From contig JASFWK010000003.1 in assembly GCA_050049355.1 (NCBI GenBank), positions 1 through 55,933 of the forward strand: a stretch of DNA of 55,933 nucleotides, given 5' to 3'. Positions 1 through 8,955 of the stretch are shown here, piece by piece; position 1 is the stretch's first letter; every line of letters begins with the position of its first letter. The stretch comes from JASFWK01 sp050049355. GTDB lineage: Bacteria; Chloroflexota; Anaerolineae; B4-G1; DUEL01. Under the pieces are notes generated by a model. The model made no database searches. It was given only the letters and a program-made list of their open reading frames with translations, and had not been told where the DNA came from. The translations under genes were made by a program, and so were the position numbers.

Positions 1-45
1 TCGAGATCAAGCCTCGGCGGTTCAAATCGCTGTTCTTGGTCTCGA

Positions 46-131
46 CGCTGTGCTGAGTGGCTCAGCGCAGCTGAGCGCATCGAAGCATACAGCCCCTTCA
101 GGCGCTACCCTTCGGCAGGCTCAGGCCGACG
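46..131. repeat. REP-like palindromic intergenic repeat
   Basis: A perfect 6-bp hairpin (GCTGAG at 52-57, TGG loop, CTCAGC at 61-66) is followed at 102-126 by CTACCCTTCGGCAGGCTCAG. The latter resembles a short motif seen dispersed between genes in many environmental bacterial genomes. No reading frame here is convincing. Copy number cannot be judged from one window, so the repeat call rests on resemblance. Confidence 0.4.
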
Positions 132-183
132 CTCGACCGGCGAACAGCTCGCCGTATATCAAAGTGTCCGGTGGCTAGATCGG

Positions 184-211
184 TTGACACACTTGTGACT
201 TCGCGGATAAT
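184..211 (+). promoter_or_regulatory. Sigma70-type promoter for the lipoprotein gene
   Basis: The -35 is TTGACA at 184-189 and the -10 is GATAAT at 206-211, with a 16-bp spacer. Transcription would begin near 218, giving a leader of about 60 nt before the lipoprotein start. Confidence 0.65.
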
Positions 212-277
212 ACATGGTTGTTGGGATTCGAGACTTTTCGCCCAGGCTGGGATGATTGGGAAAGGGAGCAGATGAGA

Positions 278-1552
278 ATGATATCTCGTGCCTCAAGACG
301 GTTCGCGGCCGCGGCCCTGCTGGGCCTGGTTCTGATCGCGTTGCTGACCGCCTGTGGGGAGAAGCCTCTTCTCTCCGAGGTATCCTTCTCTGCGGCCCGC
401 ATTACTCCCAACGCAGACCGCGAAGGCGACATCCTCCGCATCCAGTACCGTCTCTCCCGTTCGGCAGAGCTTTCCATCTACCTGACGGATGAAGCGGGAG
501 ACCGCTACTTCTTCCGTGAAGGCGAGCCACGCGCCCCCTCCGCCGAGGAGCCCTACTCCGTCTACTTCGCTGGCGTAGTGGATGGTTACACCTTGCCCGA
601 AGATAACTTCCAGAGCTTCACCGTCACAAAGCGGGTGCTGCAGGACGGCGTCTATACCTGGGCCGTGGAGGCTACCGAGGAGTCAGGGTACACCGAGCGG
701 GTGACCGGGACTCTCACCGTGGATCAGGCCGATACTGCGCTGCCAGAGCTGCGCAACTTCACCGTCTCGCCGCCCGTCTTCACCCCTAACCGGGATGGCA
801 TCGGCGACCGAGCACGGATGAACCTGTGGCTGACCAAGGCGGTTGACTCTCTGAAGGTGTACTTGCTGGGGGATGCCGGCGTGCGCTACCATGTTGGAGA
901 GGATGAGCTCACGACGGCCCTTGAGGGAGAGCCCGGGCTGTACTCCTACGACTATGACGCGGGGGTAGACGACGGGGCAGAGCCGCCGCCAGATGGCACG
1001 TACATCGTTTGGGCGGAGGCGCAGGATGTTGTTGGTCAGCACACCGTCGCCACCGCCACTCTGACGCTGCGAGACGGCGGTGTCCCCAAGGCCTACATCT
1101 ACAACGGGGAGGTGACCTGGTCATCGGAGAGCGTCCTCTTGACCGAGACCCTATACTTCACACTGACGGTGGAAAACGACAGCGCCACGCCCATCCGCAC
1201 CAGCGGCCCTCCGCCGGGGACGGTCTACGAGAGCGATCAGAACTACGCCACGCTGGGCGAGACGATTCAGTCCGGCGTCTTCCGGGTTGGTATTCACTGT
1301 GAGAACGCCCTGATCAACTATCCGTGGCGCTGGGCGGTGGGAGATAGCAGCGAGTTGGTGGAGGATGAGGAAGGTCACCTCTACCTGCCACCCTTCACGC
1401 GCGCGGTGGTGACAGGCGGAGTCCGCTTCGTGGACGTAGTGGAGGCACGCAATCCCCAATACTGCTGGGCAGGCCTCATCCACGAGGACGTGGAGATCGC
1501 GATGGTGAACGACCGCGTACACCCGGTCTTCTTGTTCATCGAAGCCCCCTAG
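278..1552 (+). CDS. Lipoprotein with FlgD-like Ig repeats
   Basis: Predicted surface lipoprotein of 424 residues. The start at 278 is chosen because GGGAG at 264-268 is spaced correctly for it; an in-frame ATG at 272 sits too close to that site, and frame further upstream lies at or before the inferred transcription start. The N-terminus has arginines, a hydrophobic stretch and a lipobox LTAC with the lipidated Cys at residue 26. Two repeats follow, each opening with a segment like ITPNADREGD or FTPNRDGIGD, the hallmark of FlgD-type Ig-like domains that often occur in secreted scaffold proteins. No catalytic motif is visible. Its own promoter lies at 184-211, and the next gene is convergent, so it is probably monocistronic. 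Substrate and partners are unknown. Confidence 0.8.
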   Translation: MISRASRRFAAAALLGLVLIALLTACGEKPLLSEVSFSAARITPNADREGDILRIQYRLSRSAELSIYLTDEAGDRYFFREGEPRAPSAEEPYSVYFAGVVDGYTLPEDNFQSFTVTKRVLQDGVYTWAVEATEESGYTERVTGTLTVDQADTALPELRNFTVSPPVFTPNRDGIGDRARMNLWLTKAVDSLKVYLLGDAGVRYHVGEDELTTALEGEPGLYSYDYDAGVDDGAEPPPDGTYIVWAEAQDVVGQHTVATATLTLRDGGVPKAYIYNGEVTWSSESVLLTETLYFTLTVENDSATPIRTSGPPPGTVYESDQNYATLGETIQSGVFRVGIHCENALINYPWRWAVGDSSELVEDEEGHLYLPPFTRAVVTGGVRFVDVVEARNPQYCWAGLIHEDVEIAMVNDRVHPVFLFIEAP

Positions 1553-1927
1553 GCCGTGTTGATGTCCTGACGAAATGTTGGGGCCATTCCAGAGAGTAGA
1601 GTCCCGCAGGAAGTGTGGGCCTATGGCAATCTCGTCCGGTTCTGCGCCGGGTGGCGTCAACGAGAGAAGCATCCGCTCATACCTATCCTCATGACAATCT
1701 TCTTGCCGAAGCCCGGTGGTCGTACGCGGGTGAGTTTCCTCTGTTCGAATGTTCGAACACTGCAGTAGTTGCCTCCGAGGTTCTTTGGTTCGGGTGGGAC
1801 ACCTCCTCTCCAGATCGAGTAGTTGGCAGGAACACGATTCATCATACGCCACAAACCGCAGCGGCCAAGATGAGTATCCGGTGACCCTCCGGTAGGGGCC
1901 CCAACTAGCTTCCGCCGTCGTCGACGG
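1553..1927. other. Intergenic region, no supported gene
   Basis: This stretch lies between two convergent genes. Short frames exist on both strands but none has a ribosome-binding site or recognisable protein. A tandem GTTCGAAT / GTTCGAAC motif occurs near 1742-1758. A small CCGTC-GAC-GACGG hairpin lies near 1913-1925, beside the end of the minus-strand gene, without a T run. Confidence 0.5.
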
Positions 1928-3160
1928 TCACATACTAGCAGCAGAGGGTTTGGGGCGCTCTGGCAGCGCCACCACCATCAGCACCGCCGCCGCTGCCGCC
2001 AGTACAGCGCCGAAGTAGAAGGGAGCCGCCGGCGAAATGTGGTGCCAAAGCAATCCTGCGATTAGCGATGCGGGGAAGTCCAGGATCCCGAGCACGGCAC
2101 TATAGGTGCCGTAGGCAGTGCCCCGCAGGTGGGCCGGCACGATATCGGCAATCATCGCCTTGGTCGTGCCGTGGGCAAGGCCATAGTAGCCACCGTACAG
2201 CCCGTACAGCGCCCAGACCTGCCAGCCAACCTGCGCCAGGGCCATCCCCAGGTAGATCGCGGCGTAGACCAACCATCCAAGCACAATGATCCGCCGCCGC
2301 CCGATGCGATCGGAGAGGGAACCAGCGGGAACAGAGACCAGGGCATAAATCGCATTGAAGGTGACCAGCATTCCCAGCACGCCGACCACCGTCAGTCCTC
2401 GCTCCTGACCGCGCAAATTCAAGAACGCATCAGAGGAGTTGCCCAGGTCGAACAGGCCCACGATGAGCATAAACAGAGCAAACCGCCGGCCCAGCCCATG
2501 GAACGAGACACGAGGCCGATCCTTGTCCGCCTTTGCAGGTACATCCCGCGCCCCCAGTGCCAGAGAGACGACGGCCAGGAAGGCCGGAACGAGGCTGATC
2601 AGAACCACCATCTGGAAGGTCGTCCGGCCGAGCTGAGCTGCTCCCCTCTGGGTGAGCCAGACCACTCCAAGAGCGACGAGCAGCCCGAGCATTGCGCCCC
2701 CTGTGTCGGCGGCGCGATGGAAGCCAAAGGCCAACCCACGCTGCTCCTCAGAGATCGCATCGGCAACGAGCGCATCTCGGGGTGAGGTGCGAATCCCCTT
2801 TCCTACCCGATCGGCCCAACGCACAAGTCCCACCGCTACCCACGAGTTGGCAAGATAGAAGAAGGGCTTGCTGAGGGCAGACAAAGCGTAGCCGGCTACA
2901 GCCAGCCACTTGCGGGCTCGCAGGCGATCCGAGAGCCAGCCGGAGAAGACCTTGAGCAGGCTCGCCGTCGCCTCGGCCACTCCCTCGATGAGGCCGATGA
3001 TGTTGGTCTTGATCCCCAACACGTTGGAGAGGAAGAGCGGGAGGATGTTGATCACCATCTCGCTGGAGATATCCATGAAGAAGCTGGTCAGGCTGACCGC
3101 CCAGACGTTGCGGGGGAGGGAGCGGATTGTGGAGTCAGTTCCTGGTTCAGATGAGGTCAT
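1928..3160 (-). CDS. MFS transporter
   Basis: Major facilitator superfamily permease of 410 residues with about 12 transmembrane helices. The start at 3160 is supported by AGGAGGG nine bases upstream; a longer in-frame extension lacks protein character. The loop between helices 2 and 3 reads GWLSDRLRARKW, the MFS A-like motif, and its repeat in the second half reads GSLSDRIGRRRI. The central loop after helix 6 is charged (AKADKDRPR). The substrate cannot be named; drug or metabolite export is typical of this subgroup. A small TGGCA/TGCCA hairpin sits just before the ribosome-binding site. The gene stands alone on its strand. Confidence 0.88.
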   Translation of the reverse strand: MTSSEPGTDSTIRSLPRNVWAVSLTSFFMDISSEMVINILPLFLSNVLGIKTNIIGLIEGVAEATASLLKVFSGWLSDRLRARKWLAVAGYALSALSKPFFYLANSWVAVGLVRWADRVGKGIRTSPRDALVADAISEEQRGLAFGFHRAADTGGAMLGLLVALGVVWLTQRGAAQLGRTTFQMVVLISLVPAFLAVVSLALGARDVPAKADKDRPRVSFHGLGRRFALFMLIVGLFDLGNSSDAFLNLRGQERGLTVVGVLGMLVTFNAIYALVSVPAGSLSDRIGRRRIIVLGWLVYAAIYLGMALAQVGWQVWALYGLYGGYYGLAHGTTKAMIADIVPAHLRGTAYGTYSAVLGILDFPASLIAGLLWHHISPAAPFYFGAVLAAAAAVLMVVALPERPKPSAASM

Positions 3161-3255
3161 CAAGTATGCCCTCCTGGCAAAGCTATGCCAATGGAGAATC
3201 CACCACAAGGGCACAGGGCGGGAGAGGGGAGAAGGCTCTGTGTCCCGGCGGTGGA

Positions 3256-3283
3256 ATTTTACTCTCCAGGAACGGGAGGGCAA
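3256..3283 (-). promoter_or_regulatory. Candidate promoter for the MFS gene
   Basis: Read on the minus strand: TTGCCC at 3283-3278, a 16-bp spacer, then TAAAAT at 3261-3256. It lies about 95 bp upstream of the MFS start codon. Confidence 0.45.
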
Positions 3284-3443
3284 ATCACTATCCAACGAGA
3301 ACCCAATAGAGGAGAGTTCAGAAGTATGACCTACGTGCGCTACACGCAGCGACGCTGCTGAGACCCTGGGGGCAGGTTCCCCTCCCTTGTCGGCCCAGCA
3401 AGAGTTAGCCAATTTTGAGCTGCCGGCGGAAGGGGTAGGGCAA

Positions 3444-3824
3444 TCACTGTCCGTCGACCACCCCGCCGGTGGCCAAGCGCTTCGCCAAATCGCGCAGCTG
3501 GCCGAAGTCTATCGGTTTGATGAGCGTCAGATCAGCACCTTCATACAGAGTCTCAGCCTCACGGGGGTCGGCCGTGACGATGATGACGCGAGTCTCCATC
3601 AGACGCTCCTCGGAGCGGATTTGACGCAAGATATCCGCGCCTGACACACGGGGCAGATGGAGATCCAGGATCACGATCTCGGGCGTCATCGAGGCCAGAC
3701 AGGCCAAGGCCTCATTGCCCCGCCGGGCAATCTCGGTCTCATAATCAGCCGCGTGTAACGCTTCAGCGAAGATGATCGCCAGGTCCCTGTCGTCTTCGAC
3801 GATAAGCGCGAGTCGCCTGCTCAT
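3444..3824 (-). CDS. Single-domain response regulator (receiver only)
   Basis: A 126-residue CheY-like receiver. Acidic pocket E10-D11-D12, phospho-acceptor D54 in VILDLHLP, T84 in IIVTAD and K103 in LIKP are all present, so it should be phosphorylatable. There is no output domain, so it must act by protein contact or as a phosphorelay intermediate. Its start overlaps by 4 nt a frame that encodes a histidine-kinase C-terminus, which implies it was once the second gene of a two-component operon. Its partner kinase now appears broken. Confidence 0.88.
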   Translation of the reverse strand: MSRRLALIVEDDRDLAIIFAEALHAADYETEIARRGNEALACLASMTPEIVILDLHLPRVSGADILRQIRSEERLMETRVIIVTADPREAETLYEGADLTLIKPIDFGQLRDLAKRLATGGVVDGQ

Positions 3825-4121
3825 AGCGCTCCCTCCCGAATCGGCCAGTGGCCCAAGATCACGGTGAATGCACTTCCCTGTCCAACCTCGCTGCCCGGCA
3901 GAATCTCACTGCTCACCAGTGGTAAGACACTCAAGACCAGTGAGCCCACAACCAGAACCCGCCAGTAGCGACATCTGCCGATGCAGAGCGGTGGATGGCG
4001 CGGCTCCCCACGAGCCATCGGCGTCCCGGTTATCCAGAACCCAGCAGAGAGCGCCATCGGCCAACTCGCTGCCAACGCTCGTGCAGACCATGATCATGTG
4101 TCCAATAGAATAATATGGCAA
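3821..4121 (-). pseudogene. Histidine kinase remnant (ATPase C-terminus)
   Basis: The frame ending at 3821 finishes with SEVGQGSAFTVIL, the usual end of a HATPase_c domain. A second minus-strand frame at 3906-4121 contains AGSGCGLTGLE, resembling the G2 box of the same domain, shortly before the first fragment would begin. The two are out of phase, and no H-box or complete ATPase domain is found upstream. The reading is of a kinase gene that was frameshifted and 5'-deleted while its receiver partner (3444-3824) survived. A sequencing frameshift could explain the phase change but not the missing N-terminus. Confidence 0.5.
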
Positions 4122-4454
4122 TACGTGTGATTTGTCAAATCATAGCAACTCCAGCCCCCGCACACGACCCGGGAATCGTAGAAACTGTTGGACCGCCGGA
4201 TGGTGGCTATCAAGCCCGGACGGCCAGTGCGCGGATGGGGGAGGAACCGAAAATCGCCATCTAGAAGCGCCAGTGCCCCTCCGATGGTCCCTTGAGAGAT
4301 GAGAAAGGGAGACTGCATATCGCGCCGCTCGGAGGCTTCCGAATCTCCTGAGGAAAGGATACACTACCACTTGTGCTGCCGGACTGTTCAGCCCTGGCAT
4401 CTTGGAGTATACTTAGGGTGCCTCCCACCACGACCTTTCCATTAGGAGGGCAAT
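4122..4454. other. Intergenic region, no supported gene
   Basis: Short frames on the minus strand have no recognisable motifs and could be further decayed kinase sequence. TATACT at 4408-4413 may be a -10 element for the downstream gene, but no good -35 accompanies it. Confidence 0.4.
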
Positions 4455-4832
4455 GTGATCAACCTACTGGTTCGCTGGGTAATCGTATCCCTGGCGCTCT
4501 TCGTCGCGGCTCGGCTGCTGCCGGGGTTTAAGGTCGAAGGAACGGCGTGGATCGCCTACGCCGTGATGGCCGCTATCTTGGGACTGGTGAACGCTCTGGT
4601 GCGGCCGATTCTCAAGATTCTCACCTGCCCCCTGATTGTCCTGACGATGGGCCTGTTCACCCTGGTTGTCAATGGATTGACCTTCCTACTGGCGGCCAGG
4701 TTGTCGAACGTGATTGCCAGAGGGCTGGCTCTGGACGTGGCCTTCAGCGTGAACGGGTTCGGATGGGCCTTTCTGGGCGCGCTCATCGTGAGCGTCGTTA
4801 CGGTTCTGGTCTCAGCGCTGGTGAGCGAATGA
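4455..4832 (+). CDS. Phage holin family 4 (YvlD-like) membrane protein
   Basis: A 125-residue protein with four hydrophobic helices at about 4-22, 30-52, 58-80 and 98-123. The pattern VNALVRPILKILTCPL between helices 2 and 3 is typical of the Phage_holin_4_2 (YvlD) family. Despite the name, members are widespread chromosomal inner-membrane proteins of unknown role, so phage origin should not be assumed. GTG start with AGGAGGG five bases upstream. It stands alone between intergenic regions. Confidence 0.85.
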   Translation: MINLLVRWVIVSLALFVAARLLPGFKVEGTAWIAYAVMAAILGLVNALVRPILKILTCPLIVLTMGLFTLVVNGLTFLLAARLSNVIARGLALDVAFSVNGFGWAFLGALIVSVVTVLVSALVSE

Positions 4833-5049
4833 GTTGAAAGGGAAACAGGCTACCACTGCAGCCTCAACTCCGAGCAATGAGGTCAGTGCGTCGCGGAACG
4901 TTATCACCCGGCTGGCGACCCTAGTGTATTAGTGGCGGATCTAGCAGTCCGCCACGAGCGTTTCGTGAGGCGCTGACGATGATCCTGGGAACATTTCCCT
5001 CAGTCCGCACTCGACGTGAAAGAAGAACACCAGACGAGGCATTAGACCG
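4833..5049 (+). promoter_or_regulatory. mgtE leader region with hairpins
   Basis: The 217 nt before mgtE contain a perfect 8-bp stem (4932-4939 with 4948-4955, 8-nt loop) and a small GGGAA-CAT-TTCCC hairpin near 4987-4999. I could not match it to the Mg2+-sensing ykoK (M-box) riboswitch consensus. A regulatory role is suspected only from position and structure. Confidence 0.3.
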
Positions 5050-6399
5050 ATGGAGCAAATAGACATTGACGTCATCTTGGCCGAGGTTCGGGCCGCGCTG
5101 GCCGCTGGGGAGTGGGATCGGGCGATGGCGCTGGTAGAAGCCCTGCGCCCGCCCGATCAGGCTGATCTCTTCGGCGAACTGCCCCCAACCGAGCAGGACC
5201 AACTCCTTCCATACCTGGATCTGGAGCAATCCGCCGACATCCTGGAGGAACTGAAGGAGGAAGAAGCGGCAGAGGTCGCTGTGCGCCTGAATGCAGCAGA
5301 TCTGGCTCGTCTCCTGGACGAGATGGAGCCAGATGAGGCAGCTGACCTCCTGGGCGATATCCCGGCCGAGCAGGCGGCCCAAGCTCTGGCCGCGATGGCG
5401 GAAGCTGAGGAAGTCCGCCCACTACTGGTTCACCCTGATGAGAGCGCTGGCGGCCTTATGACCTCCGCCAGAATCACCCTCCACAGGGAGATGAGGGCCG
5501 AGGAGGCCATCGCCTATCTGCGGACTGTTGCGCCGGACTCCGAGACCTTCTACTATCTCTTCGCTGTGGATGAAGATGTCCGACTGGCCGGCGTCATCTC
5601 GCTGCGTCAACTGGTGGTCGCCCCCCCATCTGCACGTATCGAGGAAATCATGAACCCCGACGTCATCTCTGTTCAGGCCGAGGCCGACCAGGAGGAAGCA
5701 GCCCGCCTAATGTCTCGCTACGACCTGCTCGCCCTGCCTGTGGTAGACACGGAAGGGCATTTGCTGGGGGTCATCACCCACGACGACCTCGTGGAAGTGC
5801 TGGAGGAAGAGGCAACAGAGGACATCTACCGACTGGGCGGTGTGTTGCAGGAGCATCCACCAGACTTGCCGCTGCCCGCTGCGTTGCGTGCTCGGCTCCC
5901 CTGGCTGGTGCTCAACCTATGCATGGCGATGGCTTCCGCTGCCGTCCTCAGCCTGTTCGAAAGCACCATCGCTCAGGTCGCTCTCTTGGCTGCCTTCTTC
6001 CCGGTTGTAGCCGGTGTCAGCGGGAGCGCTGGTACTCAGACCCTGACCGTGATCGTACGCGGATTGGCACTCGGCGAAATCAGCCCCCAGGACGGAATGC
6101 GCGCTCTGGCCCGCGAGATCGCCATCGGCCTATCCAATGGCCTGGCTGTCGGCGGGCTCGTCGCAGTAATCGCGTTCTCATGGAAGGGAACGCCGATGCT
6201 GGGGGCAGTGGTGGGAGGCGCTACGCTCCTTAACATGATCGGTGCAGCCATAGCGGGCGTGTTGGTTCCGCTGGGTATGCAGATCCTGAACTTCGACCCC
6301 GCTCTGGCCTCTCCCATCCTGGTCACCACCGCCACCGACACGTTGGGCTACTTCATCTACCTGGGCCTGGCCACGCTGACCCTAGGAAGTTTGGTATGA
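5050..6399 (+). CDS. mgtE: Magnesium transporter MgtE
   Basis: A 449-residue Mg2+ channel with the full MgtE layout: cytosolic N domain (about 35-135), paired CBS domains (about 136-255) that sense internal Mg2+, and a C-terminal membrane domain (about 285-449) with five helices. Family motifs are clear: the GVSGSAGTQT segment with VRG after it (322-338), DPA at 416-418 and TTATDTLGYF at 426-435, which includes the pore Asp. The stop codon overlaps the RNase D start in ATGA, so the two are translationally coupled; the beta-CASP nuclease and pyrophosphatase follow at short spacing. The pairing of a Mg2+ importer with three metal-dependent enzymes is suggestive but may be coincidental. Confidence 0.95.
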   Translation: MEQIDIDVILAEVRAALAAGEWDRAMALVEALRPPDQADLFGELPPTEQDQLLPYLDLEQSADILEELKEEEAAEVAVRLNAADLARLLDEMEPDEAADLLGDIPAEQAAQALAAMAEAEEVRPLLVHPDESAGGLMTSARITLHREMRAEEAIAYLRTVAPDSETFYYLFAVDEDVRLAGVISLRQLVVAPPSARIEEIMNPDVISVQAEADQEEAARLMSRYDLLALPVVDTEGHLLGVITHDDLVEVLEEEATEDIYRLGGVLQEHPPDLPLPAALRARLPWLVLNLCMAMASAAVLSLFESTIAQVALLAAFFPVVAGVSGSAGTQTLTVIVRGLALGEISPQDGMRALAREIAIGLSNGLAVGGLVAVIAFSWKGTPMLGAVVGGATLLNMIGAAIAGVLVPLGMQILNFDPALASPILVTTATDTLGYFIYLGLATLTLGSLV

Positions 6400-7535
6400 A
6401 CCGACTCCCGCGCCCCTCCGTCATCACCTCCCCCGGAGAACTGAAGACGCTGCTGGACGACCTGTCATCACAGCCCGCCGTCGCCGTGGACACGGAGTCT
6501 AATTCCCTCCATGCCTATCACGAGCGTGTCTGTCTGATCCAGTTCTCGACCGCCAATGGCGACTATATCGTGGATCCTCTGGCAAGCCTGGATATTTCAC
6601 CGCTCGGCGACCTGTTCGCCGACTCGACCATCCAGAAGGTATTTCACGCCGCCGAGCAAGACGTGGGCTGGCTCAAGCGGGACCTCGGTTGCTCGTTCGC
6701 CAGCCTCTTCGACACAATGTGGGCTGCTCGCATCTTGGGCTGGCCACGGGTGGGACTGGCAGACGTGCTGGAGGAGACCTTCGATGTGCACACAAAGAAG
6801 CGCTACCAGCGATACGATTGGGGAAGACGTCCACTGAAGCCCGAGGCGATATCCTACGCCCAGCTGGATACGCACTACCTGCTGCCGCTGCGGGACCTGC
6901 AGATGGAGGCACTGGAGCGAACGAAACGAATCGCGGAGGCCGGCAGGATCTTTTCCCAACTGGAACAGACGCCGCCGGCCGCACCGCCCTTCGGCCCAGA
7001 AGGCTTCTGGCGACTGAAGGAAGCCGACGACCTAAGAGACCGGGAGCGAGCAGTACTTTGGGAGCTGTACCTCTGGCGGGATCAGGTGGCAAGAGAATGG
7101 AATCGTCCACCCTTCAGGGTGATAAGCAGGCGGACGCTGGTGGCATTAGCCCGCGCCCGACCGCGACGAATGGAGGATCTCAGACGGGTGCGCGGCGTGA
7201 AGAGACACCACGTGCGGCGCTACGGCCGAGCCATTCTGGAAGCCGTGTCCCGTGGGAATCGCGGCCCTATCCCCAAACTCCCGCCGTGTCAAAGCCGTGA
7301 GAAAGCGGTGCGGGAGCGCTATCGGGCGCTGCGTGCTTGGCGACGGGGCGTCTCGGAAGGGCGGGGTAGGGAACCCGAAACGATCCTTTCTAACGCCACT
7401 CTTTGGGCGTTGGCGGAGCGCAATCCTGCCGACATGGACGAACTGAAGGACATGGAAGAGCTCAAGGCCTCGAAACTGAGGCCCTACGGCCCCGACATCC
7501 TGCACGTCTTGCGAGACGGCCAATCAGCCAGCTAA
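6396..7535 (+). CDS. rnd: Ribonuclease D
   Basis: A 379-residue DEDDy 3'-5' exoribonuclease of tRNA and stable RNA maturation. Exo I contains D32 and E34 (VAVDTES), Exo II contains D89 (AAEQDVGWL), and Exo III is YAQLD with Y154 and D158, giving the four metal-binding acids and the catalytic Tyr. Two HRDC-like helical domains follow at about 215-290 and 305-375, the same layout as E. coli RNase D. It overlaps mgtE by 4 nt and is 6 nt from the next gene. Confidence 0.93.
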   Translation: MNRLPRPSVITSPGELKTLLDDLSSQPAVAVDTESNSLHAYHERVCLIQFSTANGDYIVDPLASLDISPLGDLFADSTIQKVFHAAEQDVGWLKRDLGCSFASLFDTMWAARILGWPRVGLADVLEETFDVHTKKRYQRYDWGRRPLKPEAISYAQLDTHYLLPLRDLQMEALERTKRIAEAGRIFSQLEQTPPAAPPFGPEGFWRLKEADDLRDRERAVLWELYLWRDQVAREWNRPPFRVISRRTLVALARARPRRMEDLRRVRGVKRHHVRRYGRAILEAVSRGNRGPIPKLPPCQSREKAVRERYRALRAWRRGVSEGRGREPETILSNATLWALAERNPADMDELKDMEELKASKLRPYGPDILHVLRDGQSAS

Positions 7536-7541
7536 TCAGCT

Positions 7542-8942
7542 ATGGAGATCCAGTTCCACGGTGCAGCGGAGACCGTCACCGGTTCTCAACACCTCATCTC
7601 AGCCAACGGCACCCAGATTCTCCTGGAATGTGGACTCTTCCAGGGAAGACGTCAGGAGAGCTACAAGCGCAACCGCAACCTCCCCTTCGAAGCGGGGGAG
7701 GTGGACGCGGTGATTCTCTCCCATGCTCACATCGACCACTCCGGCAACATCCCCAACCTGGTCCGCAGCGGATTCCGCGGCCCCATCTACTGCACGTTCG
7801 CCACCCGCGACCTCTGCTCAGCGATGCTGCGGGACTCCGCGTACATTCTGGAACAGGACGTCGCATACGTCAACAAGAAGCGAAGAAGACGAGGAGAGCC
7901 ACCCGTTGAGCCGATCTACACCCACGCCGACGCTGTCGCCAGCCTAGAGCAATTCGTCAGCGTGGGGCATAATCGTCCCATACAAGTGGCACCTGGTATC
8001 AACTGCACCTTCTTGGACGCAGGTCACATACTGGGCTCGGCTATCGTTCTGCTGGAGATAGAGGAGCGCGGGAAGCACACTCGTCTGCTCTTCACCGGCG
8101 ACCTGGGCCGACGTGACCTGCTGATCCTGCGCGATCCTGCGCCAGCTCCCGAGGCGGACGTGCTGATCACAGAGTCCACTTACGGGGACCGGCTGCATCC
8201 TGCCCCCCCGGAGGCTGAAGCCGATCTGCGGGACCTGGTGGCCGAGACGTGCTCAGTGGGCGGCAAGGTAGTCATCCCCGCCTTTGCCGTAGGGCGGACG
8301 CAGGAGATCGTCTACAGCCTCCATCGGCTGAGCCTGAGCAAAGAGATTCCCGATGTCCCGATCTTTGTGGACAGCCCCTTGGCGGTGGATGTGACTGAGG
8401 TGTTCCGGCTTCATCCGGAGTGCTACGATCAGGAGCTGCGGGATTTCATTGCTCAGGATCGTCATCCTGATCCCTTCGGCTTTGACCGACTGCGATATAT
8501 CCGCAACACCGAGGACTCGAAGGCGCTCAATGATTTGAAAGGACCAGCGGTGATTATCAGCGCTTCCGGGATGTGCGAAGCTGGCCGCATACTCCACCAT
8601 CTCAAACACACCATCTGGAGCCCGCGCAACGCCGTCCTCATTGTTAGTTGGCAAGCCCCTCACACCCTCGGACGGCGGCTGGTGGAGAGGCGTGAGAAAG
8701 TACGCATATTCGGCGAGGAACATCCGCTGCGGGCACGGGTGGAGGTCATCAATGGCTACAGCGCCCATGCTGACCGGGATGCACTCCTGAACTGGACACG
8801 CCCCATCCTGCCCCGGCTGCGGCAGATCTTCGTCGTTCACGGCGATCCGGAGCCGGCCTCCGCCCTGGCCAGGGGTCTGCGGAAGATGGGAGCGCGTCGG
8901 GTGGAAGTGCCAAAGCGAGGGTCAAAGTACAAGCTTATGTAA
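7542..8942 (+). CDS. Beta-CASP metallo-beta-lactamase RNA nuclease
   Basis: A 466-residue protein of the CPSF73/YSH1-like metallo-beta-lactamase group. The metal site HAHIDH is at 61-66, with further ligands expected at DAGHILGSA and GDLGRRD. A beta-CASP insertion follows (about 210-390; ASGMCEAGR near its end), then an RMMBL segment (about 405-465) with GYSAHAD and the late VHGD. Such bacterial proteins are predicted RNA endo- or exonucleases; this one is distinct from the shorter RNase J. Location directly after RNase D supports a joint role in RNA processing. No strong ribosome-binding site precedes it, so coupling to rnd is likely. Confidence 0.9.
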   Translation: MEIQFHGAAETVTGSQHLISANGTQILLECGLFQGRRQESYKRNRNLPFEAGEVDAVILSHAHIDHSGNIPNLVRSGFRGPIYCTFATRDLCSAMLRDSAYILEQDVAYVNKKRRRRGEPPVEPIYTHADAVASLEQFVSVGHNRPIQVAPGINCTFLDAGHILGSAIVLLEIEERGKHTRLLFTGDLGRRDLLILRDPAPAPEADVLITESTYGDRLHPAPPEAEADLRDLVAETCSVGGKVVIPAFAVGRTQEIVYSLHRLSLSKEIPDVPIFVDSPLAVDVTEVFRLHPECYDQELRDFIAQDRHPDPFGFDRLRYIRNTEDSKALNDLKGPAVIISASGMCEAGRILHHLKHTIWSPRNAVLIVSWQAPHTLGRRLVERREKVRIFGEEHPLRARVEVINGYSAHADRDALLNWTRPILPRLRQIFVVHGDPEPASALARGLRKMGARRVEVPKRGSKYKLM

Positions 8943-8955
8943 GGAGAAGCAACAC

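Noticed and set aside
11..45. tRNA 3' end (GGTTCAAATC resembles a T-loop)
   Set aside because: The flanking bases cannot form a T-stem, and no acceptor or anticodon arm can be built upstream.
1742..1758. LexA box at GTTCGAATGTTCGAAC
   Set aside because: The arrangement is GTTC-N8-GAAC, the wrong orientation and spacing for the GAAC-N4-GTTC core.
1151..1852. Minus-strand ORF opposite the lipoprotein
   Set aside because: It is a shadow of the lipoprotein frame, with no start signals.
4455..4832. Prophage holin evidence
   Set aside because: The family is chromosomal and widespread; no other phage gene is nearby.
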